Assembly (NCBI GenBank): GCA_965216695.1
Contig: OZ244212.1
Location: 3,782,001-3,846,000 of the forward strand
Length of the DNA: 64,000 nucleotides
Reading direction: 5' to 3'
DNA from: G965216695 sp965216695
GTDB taxonomy: Bacteria; Pseudomonadota; Gammaproteobacteria; Pseudomonadales; Azotimanducaceae
In this document: positions 16,494 to 25,725 of the stretch, in pieces
How the letters are laid out: each line of letters starts with the position of its first letter
Position numbering within the stretch: position 1 is the stretch's first letter
Position numbers and translations under genes: made by a program
Notes under the pieces: generated by a model
Seen by the model: only the letters and a program-made list of their open reading frames with translations
Told to the model about the DNA's origin: nothing
Database searches by the model: none

Positions 16494-19163
16494 ATGAGCA
16501 TCGACAGTTTCAATACCAGAAAAACTCTGACCGCCGGCGGCGAGGAGTACGACTACTTCAGTCTTCCGGACGCGGAGGCCGCGGGCCTCAGCGATGTATC
16601 GAAGTTGCCGATGTCGTTGAAGATTCTGCTGGAAAACCTGTTGCGGTTCGAAGACGGGGTGACGGTAACGCGAAGCGACATCGAAGCGCTCGCGAACTGG
16701 GCGACCAACCCGCCCCCGGCCGAGGAGATTGCCTATCGGCCTGCGCGGGTGCTGATGCAGGACTTCACCGGCGTACCGGCGGTTGCGGACCTCGCCGCGA
16801 TGCGCAGCGTGGTCGAGGACGCAGGTTTAGAGCCCTCGTTAATAAATCCCCTGAGTCCGGTGGATCTCGTGATCGATCATTCGGTGATGGTGGATCACTT
16901 CGGGTCGGAGGGGGCCTTCGATGAAAACGTGGAGCTGGAGATGTCGCGCAACCGCGAGCGTTACCGGTTCCTTAGGTGGGGTCAGCAGGCGTTCGACAAT
17001 TTTCGCGTCGTACCGCCTGGCACGGGTATCTGCCATCAGGTGAATCTGGAATACCTCGCGCGCGTCGTTTGGACGAAGGGCGAAAACGGCCGTCAGGTTG
17101 CGTTTCCTGACACGCTGGTCGGTACCGACAGCCACACGACGATGATCAATGGTATCGGCGTGCTCGGTTGGGGTGTGGGCGGCATCGAAGCGGAGGCGGC
17201 GATGCTGGGTCAACCGATCTCGATGCTGATTCCGGAGGTCATCGGTTTCAAACTGTCGGGCCGGCTGCCCGAGGGTGTGACGGCAACCGACCTCGTGCTG
17301 AGGGTGGTGGAGATGCTGCGCGCACGCGGCGTGGTCGGCAAATTCGTCGAGTTCTTCGGCGACGGGTTGTCGCAGCTTCCGCTCGCCGACCGGGCAACGA
17401 TTGCAAACATGGCGCCCGAATACGGGGCCACCTGTGGTTTCTTTCCGATCGACGGCGAAACGGTTAACTACCTGAGGCTTTCCGACCGGCCGCAACCGGT
17501 GATCGATCTGGTGGAAGCGTATGCCAAAGCCCAGGGTATGTGGCGCGACGAGAGCACGCCGGACGCGGTGTACACCGACACGTTGTCGCTGGATCTGAGC
17601 AGTGTGGTACCGAGCCTTGCCGGTCCCAAGCGACCACAGGACCGGGTGGCGATGACCGATCTCAAGCGCGCGTTCAACGACGCGCTGGAAGCCGAGGGCG
17701 CAACCGCCGAGGCGTCGGTTGCGGTGCGTGACAGCGACTACGCCCTCGATCACGGCGACGTGGTGATCGCGGCCATCACATCCTGTACCAATACGTCCAA
17801 CCCGGCCGTCATGCTGGGTGCGGGCCTGGTGGCGAAGAAAGCGCTCGAACGGGGTCTGTCGGTACAGCCCTGGGTCAAGACGTCGCTTGCACCCGGATCC
17901 AAGGTGGTAACGGAATATCTGGAAAAGACGGGTCTGCAGGATTCGCTCGATGCCCTCGGCTTCAACCTCGTGGGGTATGGGTGCACCACGTGCATCGGTA
18001 ACTCGGGTCCGCTGCCCGAGCCGATTTCGCAGGCGATCAATGCGGGTGATCTGGTCGTGGCGTCGGTGCTGTCCGGCAACCGGAATTTCGAAGGGCGGGT
18101 GCATCAGGAGGTGCGCACGAACTGGCTGGCGTCTCCGCCCCTCGTCGTCGCTTACGCAATCGCGGGAACCACGCGAATCGATCTGTCGTCCGAACCGATC
18201 GGCACCGCGAGCAACGGCGATGCGGTGTACCTGCGCGACATCTGGCCGTCCAACCAGGAGGTTGCGGACGCCGTGGCGCAGGTGTCGGCGGACATGTTCG
18301 ACCGCCAGTACGCGGATGTATTTACCGGGCCGGAAGCATGGCGCGCGATCGACATCCGCGACGCCAGCACGTACGGCTGGGAAAACTCCACGTACATCAA
18401 GCAACCGCCGTTCTTCTCGGTAGGCGGCGACCTTGAACAGACCGCCAGCGTGGAAGGGGCGCGAATTCTTGCGTTGTTGGGAGACTCGGTGACGACCGAC
18501 CACATCTCACCGGCCGGCGCGATTCAGCCCGACAGTCCGGCGGGTCAGTATCTGCAGCAGAACGGCGTTGATGTCGTCGATTTCAACTCGTACGGTTCCC
18601 GGCGCGGCAACCACGAGGTGATGATGCGCGGAACGTTTGCGAACATCCGAATTCGTAACCTGATGGTTCCCGGCGTGGAGGGCGGCTACACGCGCCACGT
18701 GCCGTCGGACGATCAGTTGAGTATTTACGATGCGTCCATGCGCTATCAAGGCGAGGGTACGCCGCTGGTCGTAATTGCCGGTAAGGAGTACGGCACCGGT
18801 TCGAGCCGTGACTGGGCGGCGAAGGGTACGCGCCTGCTCGGCGTGAAAGCGGTTCTCGCCGAAAGCTTTGAGCGTATTCACCGGTCCAACCTGATCGGCA
18901 TGGGTGTGTTGCCGTTGCAGTTCGAAGAGGGCTCAGGGCGGGAATCGCTCGGACTGACTGGCGAAGAGATCGTTACGATTACGCCGGCCGAGGGCACGGA
19001 CATTACGCCTCGGCAGTCGGTCCTGGTGACGTTTGTTGCGCCGGACGGCGCGTCGCAGGCACTCAGTGTCATGAGTCGGCTCGACACCGAGAACGAAATC
19101 GCCTACTTCAAAGCGGGCGGCATTCTGCAGTACGTGCTCAACAATCTGGTCGGTGCGGCGTAG
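16494..19163 (+). CDS. acnA: Aconitate hydratase A
   Basis: 889 residues, the normal length of AcnA/IRP-type aconitases. It has the [4Fe-4S] cysteines in [11 protein letters not shown] and [14 protein letters not shown], the substrate segment [21 protein letters not shown], and the swivelling C-terminal domain with [16 protein letters not shown]. It converts citrate to isocitrate in the cytoplasm. A GGGAG ribosome site lies 11 bases before the ATG. The end overlaps the HAD gene by 11 bases, suggesting coupling. Confidence 0.97.
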   Translation: MSIDSFNTRKTLTAGGEEYDYFSLPDAEAAGLSDVSKLPMSLKILLENLLRFEDGVTVTRSDIEALANWATNPPPAEEIAYRPARVLMQDFTGVPAVADLAAMRSVVEDAGLEPSLINPLSPVDLVIDHSVMVDHFGSEGAFDENVELEMSRNRERYRFLRWGQQAFDNFRVVPPGTGICHQVNLEYLARVVWTKGENGRQVAFPDTLVGTDSHTTMINGIGVLGWGVGGIEAEAAMLGQPISMLIPEVIGFKLSGRLPEGVTATDLVLRVVEMLRARGVVGKFVEFFGDGLSQLPLADRATIANMAPEYGATCGFFPIDGETVNYLRLSDRPQPVIDLVEAYAKAQGMWRDESTPDAVYTDTLSLDLSSVVPSLAGPKRPQDRVAMTDLKRAFNDALEAEGATAEASVAVRDSDYALDHGDVVIAAITSCTNTSNPAVMLGAGLVAKKALERGLSVQPWVKTSLAPGSKVVTEYLEKTGLQDSLDALGFNLVGYGCTTCIGNSGPLPEPISQAINAGDLVVASVLSGNRNFEGRVHQEVRTNWLASPPLVVAYAIAGTTRIDLSSEPIGTASNGDAVYLRDIWPSNQEVADAVAQVSADMFDRQYADVFTGPEAWRAIDIRDASTYGWENSTYIKQPPFFSVGGDLEQTASVEGARILALLGDSVTTDHISPAGAIQPDSPAGQYLQQNGVDVVDFNSYGSRRGNHEVMMRGTFANIRIRNLMVPGVEGGYTRHVPSDDQLSIYDASMRYQGEGTPLVVIAGKEYGTGSSRDWAAKGTRLLGVKAVLAESFERIHRSNLIGMGVLPLQFEEGSGRESLGLTGEEIVTITPAEGTDITPRQSVLVTFVAPDGASQALSVMSRLDTENEIAYFKAGGILQYVLNNLVGAA

Positions 19164-19839
19164 CCGCTTCCCGAGCACGCCGCCCGCAGCGGTGGCGTGC
19201 GACATGGACGGCCTGCTGGTTGATTCGGAACGGGTCATCCGTGATCTGTTTCTCGGGCTTTGTCTCGACGCCGGCTGGCCGGTGCCTGTCGAGGTCTTCA
19301 ATCGGAGTATCGGAACCAACGAAGCGGCAACGCGGCGGATGCTGGTGGAAGCTCTTGGGACCGAGTTTCCGTTCGACCAGCTGAAAGACGCGTGGTTGGA
19401 CGGCTACGCTCAGATACTCGCGTCCAACGGTGTGCCGCTGAAGCCCGGCGCGCACGAGTTGCTAACCGGATTTAGAGACGCCGGCATTCCGGTAGCGGTG
19501 GTGACGTCGACGAACCGTGGTATGGCCGAGCAGCTTCTCGAAAGTGTCGGTTTGCGAGCACTCGTGCGGGTGATGGTATGCGGTGGTGAAACGCAGGTCG
19601 GAAAACCTGCCCCCAACCCGTACCGTGTTGCGCAGATCCGTATGGAAGCCGACGCGACCCGTTGCTGGGCGTTCGAAGATTCCAATCCGGGCGTGCGGTC
19701 GGCGCACGCTGCGGGTCTGGCAACGATTCAGGTGCCGGACTTAATAGAGCCTACCGATGATGTGTTGGCATTGGGACATACGGTGATCGGGTCGTTGAAC
19801 GATGCGGTCGACTGGTTGAGCACACACAACAGCCGTTAA
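19153..19839 (+). CDS. HAD-superfamily sugar-phosphatase/phosphoglucomutase-like hydrolase
   Basis: 228 residues from a GTG inside the end of acnA; an internal GTG before CDMDG would give a shorter form. All HAD motifs are present: [10 protein letters not shown] (nucleophile Asp and acid Asp), VVTSTNRG (motif II), the Lys of GKPAPNPY (motif III) and [15 protein letters not shown] (motif IV). The cap domain between motifs I and II is the helical type of beta-phosphoglucomutase and small sugar or nucleotide phosphatases. Specific substrate unknown. Confidence 0.87.
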   Translation: MRRSRFPSTPPAAVACDMDGLLVDSERVIRDLFLGLCLDAGWPVPVEVFNRSIGTNEAATRRMLVEALGTEFPFDQLKDAWLDGYAQILASNGVPLKPGAHELLTGFRDAGIPVAVVTSTNRGMAEQLLESVGLRALVRVMVCGGETQVGKPAPNPYRVAQIRMEADATRCWAFEDSNPGVRSAHAAGLATIQVPDLIEPTDDVLALGHTVIGSLNDAVDWLSTHNSR

Positions 19840-19885
19840 CTGCGCCACAGATCGAGTCGCCCGCGTCCGTGGGTTCCGCGCATTT

Positions 19886-19894
19886 TGCTATCAT
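19886..19894 (+). promoter_or_regulatory. Extended -10 promoter for the small basic protein
   Basis: TGC-TATCAT (886-894) is a good extended -10 element, with no clear -35. It places the transcript start near 19901 and a ribosome site at 19921-19925, giving independent support for the small gene at 19931. Confidence 0.4.
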
Positions 19895-19930
19895 GGCAGG
19901 CGAGAGAGACGCCCCTGCCGAGGAGCCTTC

Positions 19931-20083
19931 GTGATTAATCGCAACGAATCGCGGCTGATAGCCCGTGAGAAGCGCAATCGTGCCCGTGTTGCCGACCAGC
20001 GCCGCCGCACGTCACCTTCGCCGCTGCGAAGCAAAGAGCGCAAGGTGTCCCCGGACGTGAATTCAGGTAAAAAGCATCCCTAG
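19931..20083 (+). CDS. Small, highly basic hypothetical protein (50 residues)
   Basis: A GTG start 5 bases after AGGAG opens a 50-residue frame rich in Arg, Lys and Ser (LIAREKRNRARVADQRRR in the first half). It ends at a TAG that forms the left arm of a terminator hairpin. There is no membrane segment, Cys or Trp. The basic character would allow nucleic-acid or ribosome binding, but no family is recognised. Support comes from the promoter, ribosome site and terminator rather than homology. Confidence 0.5.
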   Translation: MINRNESRLIAREKRNRARVADQRRRTSPSPLRSKERKVSPDVNSGKKHP

Positions 20084-20108
20084 CAGGCTGTTTTTCAACA
20101 GTCTGCTA
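20081..20108. terminator. Bidirectional terminator hairpin containing both convergent stop codons
   Basis: TAGCAGGCTGTT (081-092) pairs with AACAGTCTGCTA (097-108) through 12 positions with one imperfect pair and a 4-base loop. T-rich on the upper strand within the loop region and A-rich on the other. The outer TAG triplets on the two strands are the stop codons of the small basic protein and of the SLC13 permease. Confidence 0.65.
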
Positions 20109-21914
20109 GAAGTACATCGTGCCGAGCACCCAGCTCAACGTGATCCAGACGAGAATCGTCAACGGTACACCGACCTTCACGAATTCACCGAACCGGTAGT
20201 TTCCGGCGCTCATCACAAGCAGGTTTGTCTTGTAAGCCATTGGTGTCGCAAAGCTCATATTGGCTCCGAACAGCACGCCCAGCACGAAGGGCTCCGGCGG
20301 CAGCGACAGCTGGGCGGCGATACCCACGGCGATCGGTGTCCCTATGACCGCGGCGGCGTTGTTGGATACGACATTCGTCAACAGCGCCAACAGCAACATC
20401 AGCGCACTGACGATACCCGCCGGCGGAAGATCGCTCGTTGCAGCGAGGAACACGTCGGTCATGTACTGCGTTGCGCCGGTTTCAATCAACCCGTACCCGA
20501 GCGCAAGGCTTGCCACCACCACGAAGTAGACGTTGGGGCTAATCGCTTTCAGCGCTGCTTCGAGGTCCAGACACCGGGTAAAGATCAGTAGTGCAGCGCC
20601 TGCGAGCGCGCTGATGGCAATCGGCATGATGCCGAGTGCCGCCGTCGTGACGGCGCCAGCAATGATCGCGAGCGCCAGCGGTGCTTTCGACGTACGCGGC
20701 AGTTCCACGGTGGCATCCAGCACGAGAAACTCATTGCTGCGTTTCAGTGCGGCCAGCTGCTCGCGCGACCCCTGTACCAGAAGAATGTCGCCGTGCTCGA
20801 GAATGACGTCCTGGATCTCCTCGCGCGGCCGCCAGATGTCCGTACCCGCGCGGTGCAGCGCCACAACCGCCAGCTGGTAGCGTGATATGAACTGGGCAAA
20901 CCGGAGGTTCGTGCGATCCAGACCCGAACCCTGCACTACGGCAATCTCGGCGAGCATCTGGTCTTCGGCGCTGAGCGGATGTTCCTCGTCCACCGGGCGT
21001 TCGCCGGAGTAGAGACGCCCCTTGAGTGCATCTTCGAAGGTCTTCAGGCGCGTCGGGGTATCGCGAACCCGCAGGCGGTCGCCGGGCTGCAGCTTGACGT
21101 CCGGCAGCGGCATCACCACCGTGCCTTTACGGCGGATACGCACCACGCGCATGTCGCCGCCCGTCATAGCGATTGCATCGGCGAGGCTGCGGCCGATTAC
21201 GGGTGTGTCATCGAGCAGTTCGAGCCGCGCGTCGAAAACCCGGGGTGAGGAATCTTCCAGGTCAATGGGCCGGTCCGGGAGCAGCCTCGGCGCAATCAAC
21301 CACAGGTAGGCGATCGCAACCAGACCCGCGATGGATGCGGGCACGACGAAGTCGAACATGCCGAATTCGGGCAGCCCCAGTTCCTTCGCAATGCTCACGA
21401 CCAGCAGATTCGTAGATGTCCCGATCGTGGTGGCCATGCCGCCCACCAGCGTTGCGAATCCCATGGGCATGAGCACGCCCGCGGGCGAACTGGAGGTGCG
21501 CAGACAAACACTGATCAGGATGGGCAGCAACAGCACCACGATCGGCGTGTTGTTCACGAACGCGGACAGAACCGCGCCGACCAGCAACGTGGCCAGGAAC
21601 GTTATAAAAGGTGCCTTGCCCCACAGGCCCGCAAGCGCTCGGCCTACGGGTTCCAGCGAGCCGGTTTTTACCAGTCCCTGTCCGAGCACCATCAACGCGC
21701 AAACGGCAATCAGCGCTTCGTGCGCGAATCCATAGAAGAAGTGAACCGGGTCCACCCCGGGAAACGGAATGATCGAGAAGCCCACGGCCAGCGCTGCGAT
21801 GATGCCAATGCTGGTGAACTCCAGCGGGTAGCGGTCGCGCGTAAAAAGATATAGCGCGAGCACGGTCGCGAGCAGCATTGCAAGCGCGTGCCCGTTCGGG
21901 ACGCTGGGTATCAT
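20106..21914 (-). CDS. SLC13/DASS-family permease with two TrkA-C (RCK_C) domains
   Basis: 602 residues with two blocks of membrane helices separated by a soluble middle part (about 215-390) that reads as two tandem TrkA-C domains (VMPLPDVKLQPGDRLRVRD and DVILEHGDILLVQG). The membrane half has the ion-transporter signatures LSAFVNNTPIVVLLLPI and NVVSNNAAAVIGTPIAV. This is the common bacterial divalent-anion/Na+ symporter-like type, linked in different species to sulfate, dicarboxylates or other anions. Inner membrane; substrate not determinable here. It lies downstream of lon on the same strand, 25 bases after it. Confidence 0.9.
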   Translation of the reverse strand: MIPSVPNGHALAMLLATVLALYLFTRDRYPLEFTSIGIIAALAVGFSIIPFPGVDPVHFFYGFAHEALIAVCALMVLGQGLVKTGSLEPVGRALAGLWGKAPFITFLATLLVGAVLSAFVNNTPIVVLLLPILISVCLRTSSSPAGVLMPMGFATLVGGMATTIGTSTNLLVVSIAKELGLPEFGMFDFVVPASIAGLVAIAYLWLIAPRLLPDRPIDLEDSSPRVFDARLELLDDTPVIGRSLADAIAMTGGDMRVVRIRRKGTVVMPLPDVKLQPGDRLRVRDTPTRLKTFEDALKGRLYSGERPVDEEHPLSAEDQMLAEIAVVQGSGLDRTNLRFAQFISRYQLAVVALHRAGTDIWRPREEIQDVILEHGDILLVQGSREQLAALKRSNEFLVLDATVELPRTSKAPLALAIIAGAVTTAALGIMPIAISALAGAALLIFTRCLDLEAALKAISPNVYFVVVASLALGYGLIETGATQYMTDVFLAATSDLPPAGIVSALMLLLALLTNVVSNNAAAVIGTPIAVGIAAQLSLPPEPFVLGVLFGANMSFATPMAYKTNLLVMSAGNYRFGEFVKVGVPLTILVWITLSWVLGTMYF

Positions 21915-21939
21915 TGTGATAGTGTTTTCTTATCCGCTG

Positions 21940-24330
21940 TCAGCTGCTTCCAAACAGCAGCTCGGCTACCTGCTCGAACCGGTCGACGAAGTGTACGGTT
22001 ACGCCTTTGCGTACGGCTTCCGGTATCTGCAGGTAGTCCCGCTCGTTTTCCGCGGGCAAGATAACATGTTTCACGCGCTGGCGTTTCGCGGCGAGCAGCT
22101 TCTCCCGGATGCCCCCGACGGGGTAGACGCGTCCGGTCAGGGTCAGCTCCCCGGTCATTGCGAAGCCGCGTTTGGGCGCTTTACCCAATGCCAGCGACAG
22201 CAGCGCCGCCGCGATCGTGGTTCCCGCGCTGGGACCGTCTTTGGGTGTGGCGCCGGCTGGAACGTGTACGTGAACGAAGGCCTTTTCGAAAAAGCCCTCC
22301 GGTGCCCCCAGCGCATCCGCGTGGGATCGTACGTAGCTCCAGGCGATGCTTGCCGATTCCCGCATTACGTCGCCGAGCTGACCGGTCAGATTCATGCCGG
22401 TGTTGGACTCGTGCACTTTGGAGACTTCCACCGGAAGCGTCGCGCCGCCGAGTGGGGTCCAGGCGAGGCCGGTGACGATGCCAGGACCGTGGAGCGATTG
22501 CTCGGCGGTGTGCAGTGGGGGTCCGAGCGCGTCGACCACGTCGTCCGGCCCGAACCTGACTGGAGGCTCGGTGCCGTCCAACAGCGCGACGGCCGCCTTG
22601 CGCACGAGCGAGGCGAGTGCTTTGTCCAGACGTCGCACACCCGCTTCGCGCGCGTACTCGTCGATGACTTTGCGCAGCGCAGGTCGGGAAATCTTCACGT
22701 CTCGTCCGGTGAGCCCGGCACGTTTCAGCTGTCTGGGAAGCAGGTGGCGGCTCGCGATCGCAAGCTTCTCGTCGGCGAGATAACCTGAAAGCCGGATCAC
22801 CTCCATGCGGTCGAGCAGTGGTCCGGGAATCGTGTCCAGTTGGTTTGCCGTGCAGATGAACAGCACCTTGGACAGGTCGACGTTCAGATCGAGGTAATGG
22901 TCGTGGAACCGGTCGTTCTGCTCCGGATCCAGTACCTCCAGCAGCGCGGAAGCGGGATCGCCCTGGTACGACGCGCCAATCTTGTCGATCTCGTCGAGCA
23001 TGATCACCGGGTTGGACACACCGGTGTCCTTCAGCGCTTGAATCAGCTTCCCGGGCAGCGCGCCAATATATGTGCGCCGGTGACCTTTGATCTCGGCTTC
23101 GTCGCGCATACCGCCGACCGAGAAACGGTAAAAACTGCGCTGCAGACTTTCCGCGATCGCGCGCCCGAGCGATGTTTTACCGACGCCGGGCGGGCCGACG
23201 AAACAGATGATTGAACCGCCGACATCGCCGCGCGTCATACCGACCGCAAGAAACTCCAGCACGCGCTCCTTCACGTCTTTCAGACCTTCGTGATGGCGAT
23301 CCAGAGTCTTCGCAGCGTGCTTCAGGTCGTGGTTGTCGTCGCTGTATTTGCCCCAGGGTACGCTCGTCAACCAGTCGAGGTAATTGCGCGTTACAGCATA
23401 TTCCGGCGATCCGGTTTCCAGCAGCGCGAGTTTGCGCAGCTCCTCATCCGCGCGGGTCTGTGCATGTTCCGGCAGCGTAAGATCCTTAAGCCGCGCTCTG
23501 AACTCATCGATCTCGGCGGTTTTGTCGTCTTTCGTAATACCCAGCTCGCTCTGAATGTACTTCAGTTGCTGTTTGAGGATGGCTTCGCGCTGATGCGTCT
23601 GGATCTCGCGCTCGACATTTTCGCGAATCTCCTTCTGGGCCTTCGCAACCTGCAGTTCCTTGTGCAGCAGTTCCACAACCTTCTCGAGCCGCGGCTGCAG
23701 CGCTACCGTGGCGAGCACTTCCTGCAGATCGTCGGGTGTTGCGCTCGTCAGACTCGCGGCAAAGTCGGCGAGTAACGAGGGCTGGTTGGGGTTGGAGCGC
23801 GTGAGGAAAATTTTCAGCTCTTCGCCGTAGAGCGGATTGAGCGGGATCAGTTCCTTGATCATGTTGATCACCGCGAGCGCGTAGGCTTTGGTGTCGTCGC
23901 TGTCTTCGTCCGGTCGGTTGGACAGATAGTGAACGCTTGCTGCGAGCGGATGTGTCTTGTGGGCCCACGACGTGATCCGGAAACGCTGAATGCCTTCGAC
24001 CAGAACCTGCAGTTGGCCATCCTGACTCAGGATGCGGTGAATACGGCAGATCGTTCCAACGTCGTAGAGCCGGTCGGTCATGTCCAGATTGTCGGAATCC
24101 GGACGGAGCGCGACCAGACCCAGAGTAGTGCGACCCTGCTTCTGCATGGTCTCGAGCGGACCGCGCCACTCGGCTTCGTCGAGCACCAGCGGTATTGCCT
24201 GGCCCGGAAAGAACGGCCGTTCCTGGGGAACGATCGGAATGACTGCCGGCAGGACTTCGGTAGGGAGCGCAACCTGCTGCTCCGGGCCGTCCTCCGGTTC
24301 GAGAACCGACCCTTCCTGATCTATGTCCAT
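21940..24330 (-). CDS. lon: ATP-dependent Lon protease
   Basis: 796 residues with full architecture: N-terminal LonN domain (PQERPFFPGQAIPLVLDE), a coiled-coil region, the AAA+ module with Walker A GPPGVGKTSLG, arginine-finger region, and the C-terminal protease domain with catalytic Ser in KDGPSAGTT and Lys in REKLLAAKR. It degrades misfolded and regulatory proteins in the cytoplasm. It is not next to clpX or hupB as in enterics; here it is followed by an SLC13 permease and preceded by a MscS channel. Confidence 0.96.
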   Translation of the reverse strand: MDIDQEGSVLEPEDGPEQQVALPTEVLPAVIPIVPQERPFFPGQAIPLVLDEAEWRGPLETMQKQGRTTLGLVALRPDSDNLDMTDRLYDVGTICRIHRILSQDGQLQVLVEGIQRFRITSWAHKTHPLAASVHYLSNRPDEDSDDTKAYALAVINMIKELIPLNPLYGEELKIFLTRSNPNQPSLLADFAASLTSATPDDLQEVLATVALQPRLEKVVELLHKELQVAKAQKEIRENVEREIQTHQREAILKQQLKYIQSELGITKDDKTAEIDEFRARLKDLTLPEHAQTRADEELRKLALLETGSPEYAVTRNYLDWLTSVPWGKYSDDNHDLKHAAKTLDRHHEGLKDVKERVLEFLAVGMTRGDVGGSIICFVGPPGVGKTSLGRAIAESLQRSFYRFSVGGMRDEAEIKGHRRTYIGALPGKLIQALKDTGVSNPVIMLDEIDKIGASYQGDPASALLEVLDPEQNDRFHDHYLDLNVDLSKVLFICTANQLDTIPGPLLDRMEVIRLSGYLADEKLAIASRHLLPRQLKRAGLTGRDVKISRPALRKVIDEYAREAGVRRLDKALASLVRKAAVALLDGTEPPVRFGPDDVVDALGPPLHTAEQSLHGPGIVTGLAWTPLGGATLPVEVSKVHESNTGMNLTGQLGDVMRESASIAWSYVRSHADALGAPEGFFEKAFVHVHVPAGATPKDGPSAGTTIAAALLSLALGKAPKRGFAMTGELTLTGRVYPVGGIREKLLAAKRQRVKHVILPAENERDYLQIPEAVRKGVTVHFVDRFEQVAELLFGSS

Positions 24331-24385
24331 ATCTGAGTATCCAGGCGTACGTGTCCAGCCGCGGTCCGATTAATATGGGGTCTCG

Positions 24386-25429
24386 TCAGCGGATTTCAAA
24401 CGGCTCGTTCTGCAGTGCGCTGATGATCTCGTTGAGCGAGTCGATCTGGCGCTGGCGCAGACGTACTTCAAATTCGTTCTTCTCCGGTGTTTCGGATTCC
24501 TGCAGCGTCTTGAGCTCAGCGAGAAGTTCGTCGCGCTGTTGCCGGAACCGTTCGATTCGCATCGCAACGTCCGCCTTGTCGAACATCAGTTTCTCGGCGT
24601 GGCCCGGCTGGTCTTCGTCGGCAGGGCCGAGGTAGCGTTTCGGCATCATCGGCACTTTCGGGTCCTGCGGCCGTTGATTCATGAACGATGGCGAAACGAT
24701 CTCGATGCCCGCGCCGTGCAGGTGATCGAGCATCTTGTTGCGAAGCTCCGTACGTTTGCTGACCATGCTCAACACGTCTTTAAGAAAGCCGGAAACTCGA
24801 TAGCTCACCGAGAAATCGCCAAGTTCCGTGGTCTGCACGAACGGGTCGCTCAAGCCGGCGTCTTCTGCTGCGGTTTTAAGCAGGTCGGCTATGCGGCGTC
24901 TGTGAACGTCGTAACCGAGCGAAACGTCGGCCGAGACCAGCGTTCCCGATGTACGCACCACACGCACGGGCTGGGTGATCAGAAACAGATTCGGCAGCGT
25001 TACCAGGTCGCGGTCCTCACTCTGAATCTCGGTGTGGAACAACGCCGTCTCCGTCACCCGGCCGAAATGTTCACCTACCCGGATGAAATCACCCGGATGA
25101 AAGCTGGCGACGGCACGCAGCATGAAACCCGCCATCGCATTGCTGACGAACGTGGTGGAGCTCAACGCAATCATTGCCGTCACCACGAGTCCGAGCAGGC
25201 TCAAAAGCTGCCCGCGCGTTTCGTTGCTGAATGGCATCATCAGCAGCAGTGCAACGATGGCGGTCGCGACCAGCGCGGCGAACATCAGCTGGCGCAGAAT
25301 GCGGGTGCCCGGTTCGCTCGGCACGGTGCGCCGAATGGCGGTGAACACCACGGAGGCCACGGCAATGACGACGAGCGCAGGCCATCCCCAGGAAACGATG
25401 CTGCGCAGTAAGCCTTCTAACCAGTCCAT
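24386..25429 (-). CDS. MscS-family mechanosensitive ion channel
   Basis: 347 residues from ATG 25429 (MDWLEGLL); an ATG ten codons upstream is possible. Three N-terminal membrane helices lead to the MscS pore region and the beta domain (HPGDFIRVGEHFGRVTE, then LVTLPNLFLITQPV). A C-terminal helical, charged extension of about 60 residues (RFRQQRDELLAELKTLQE) is predicted coiled coil. It releases solutes on osmotic downshock at the inner membrane. It is divergent from the thr leader region. Confidence 0.88.
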   Translation of the reverse strand: MDWLEGLLRSIVSWGWPALVVIAVASVVFTAIRRTVPSEPGTRILRQLMFAALVATAIVALLLMMPFSNETRGQLLSLLGLVVTAMIALSSTTFVSNAMAGFMLRAVASFHPGDFIRVGEHFGRVTETALFHTEIQSEDRDLVTLPNLFLITQPVRVVRTSGTLVSADVSLGYDVHRRRIADLLKTAAEDAGLSDPFVQTTELGDFSVSYRVSGFLKDVLSMVSKRTELRNKMLDHLHGAGIEIVSPSFMNQRPQDPKVPMMPKRYLGPADEDQPGHAEKLMFDKADVAMRIERFRQQRDELLAELKTLQESETPEKNEFEVRLRQRQIDSLNEIISALQNEPFEIR

Positions 25430-25453
25430 CGTCACATTGTAGCGTGTCGGGGG

Positions 25454-25481
25454 TTGCATTCGTCGAGACGCTGCCTATGAT
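25454..25481 (+). promoter_or_regulatory. Promoter of the threonyl-tRNA synthetase leader
   Basis: TATGAT (476-481) matches the -10 consensus at five of six positions. A weak -35 (TTGCAT, 454-459) lies 16 bases upstream. Initiation 7-9 bases after the -10 would fall at 25488-25490, which is the A of the leader-peptide ATG. No Shine-Dalgarno precedes that ATG, so the leader transcript may be leaderless. Confidence 0.5.
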
Positions 25482-25489
25482 GCTTGCCC

Positions 25490-25561
25490 ATGAAGATTGC
25501 GATAATCCGTGCAAGGACTACGACCTGGACGACAGCCACTACGCGTGGCCGGGTCGCCTGA
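25490..25561 (+). CDS. Threonine-rich leader peptide of thrS (attenuator peptide)
   Basis: A 23-codon frame contains seven threonine codons within nine positions (residues 10-18, TTTWTTATT: ACT ACG ACC TGG ACG ACA GCC ACT ACG). It ends at TGA 559-561, 48 bases before an intrinsic terminator, and lies just upstream of a threonyl-tRNA synthetase gene. Amino-acid-matched codon runs of this kind are the hallmark of ribosome-mediated attenuation (as in E. coli thrL or pheM). Low charged tRNA-Thr would stall the ribosome and raise synthetase expression. The peptide itself is not expected to have another function. Confidence 0.8.
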   Translation: MKIAIIRARTTTWTTATTRGRVA

Positions 25562-25573
25562 CGCACGGATATC

Positions 25574-25619
25574 GGCGGCCCCGCACCAGGAGCCGCCATC
25601 AGACGACAACCCCGGCGGC
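25574..25619 (+). promoter_or_regulatory. Competing hairpins of the thrS attenuator
   Basis: GCCGCC (592-597) can pair either with the upstream GGCGGC (574-579) or with the downstream GGCGGC (614-619). The latter overlaps the rising arm of the terminator, so pairing 592-597/614-619 would act as antiterminator and the upstream pairing as anti-antiterminator. A further option is leader-coding GCCGGG (548-553) with CCCGGC (611-616). Which fold the stalled ribosome favours cannot be settled by eye. Confidence 0.6.
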
Positions 25620-25639
25620 GAATGCTTCCGGGGTTTTTT
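25609..25639 (+). terminator. Intrinsic terminator of the thrS attenuator
   Basis: ACCCCGG (609-615) pairs with CCGGGGT (628-634) over a 12-base loop and is followed immediately by a run of six T. It lies between the leader peptide stop and the ATG of the synthetase, with no other gene to terminate on this strand. Confidence 0.8.
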
Positions 25640-25725
25640 CGTTTCACAAGGCGTATCCATCGGGGTCGGGGTGAAACGCGACGGAGCGCGCACGCGAGTT
25701 AAGAACACGACGGAGACACGGCGCC

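Noticed and set aside
16839..18503. A 554-codon open frame on the minus strand opposite acnA
   Set aside because: It mirrors acnA codon by codon, has no recognisable domain and reflects GC-rich codon bias; acnA is certain.
25444..25674. A 76-codon frame overlapping the thr leader in another frame
   Set aside because: It runs through the terminator stem and shows no domain; the Thr-rich frame explains the region better.
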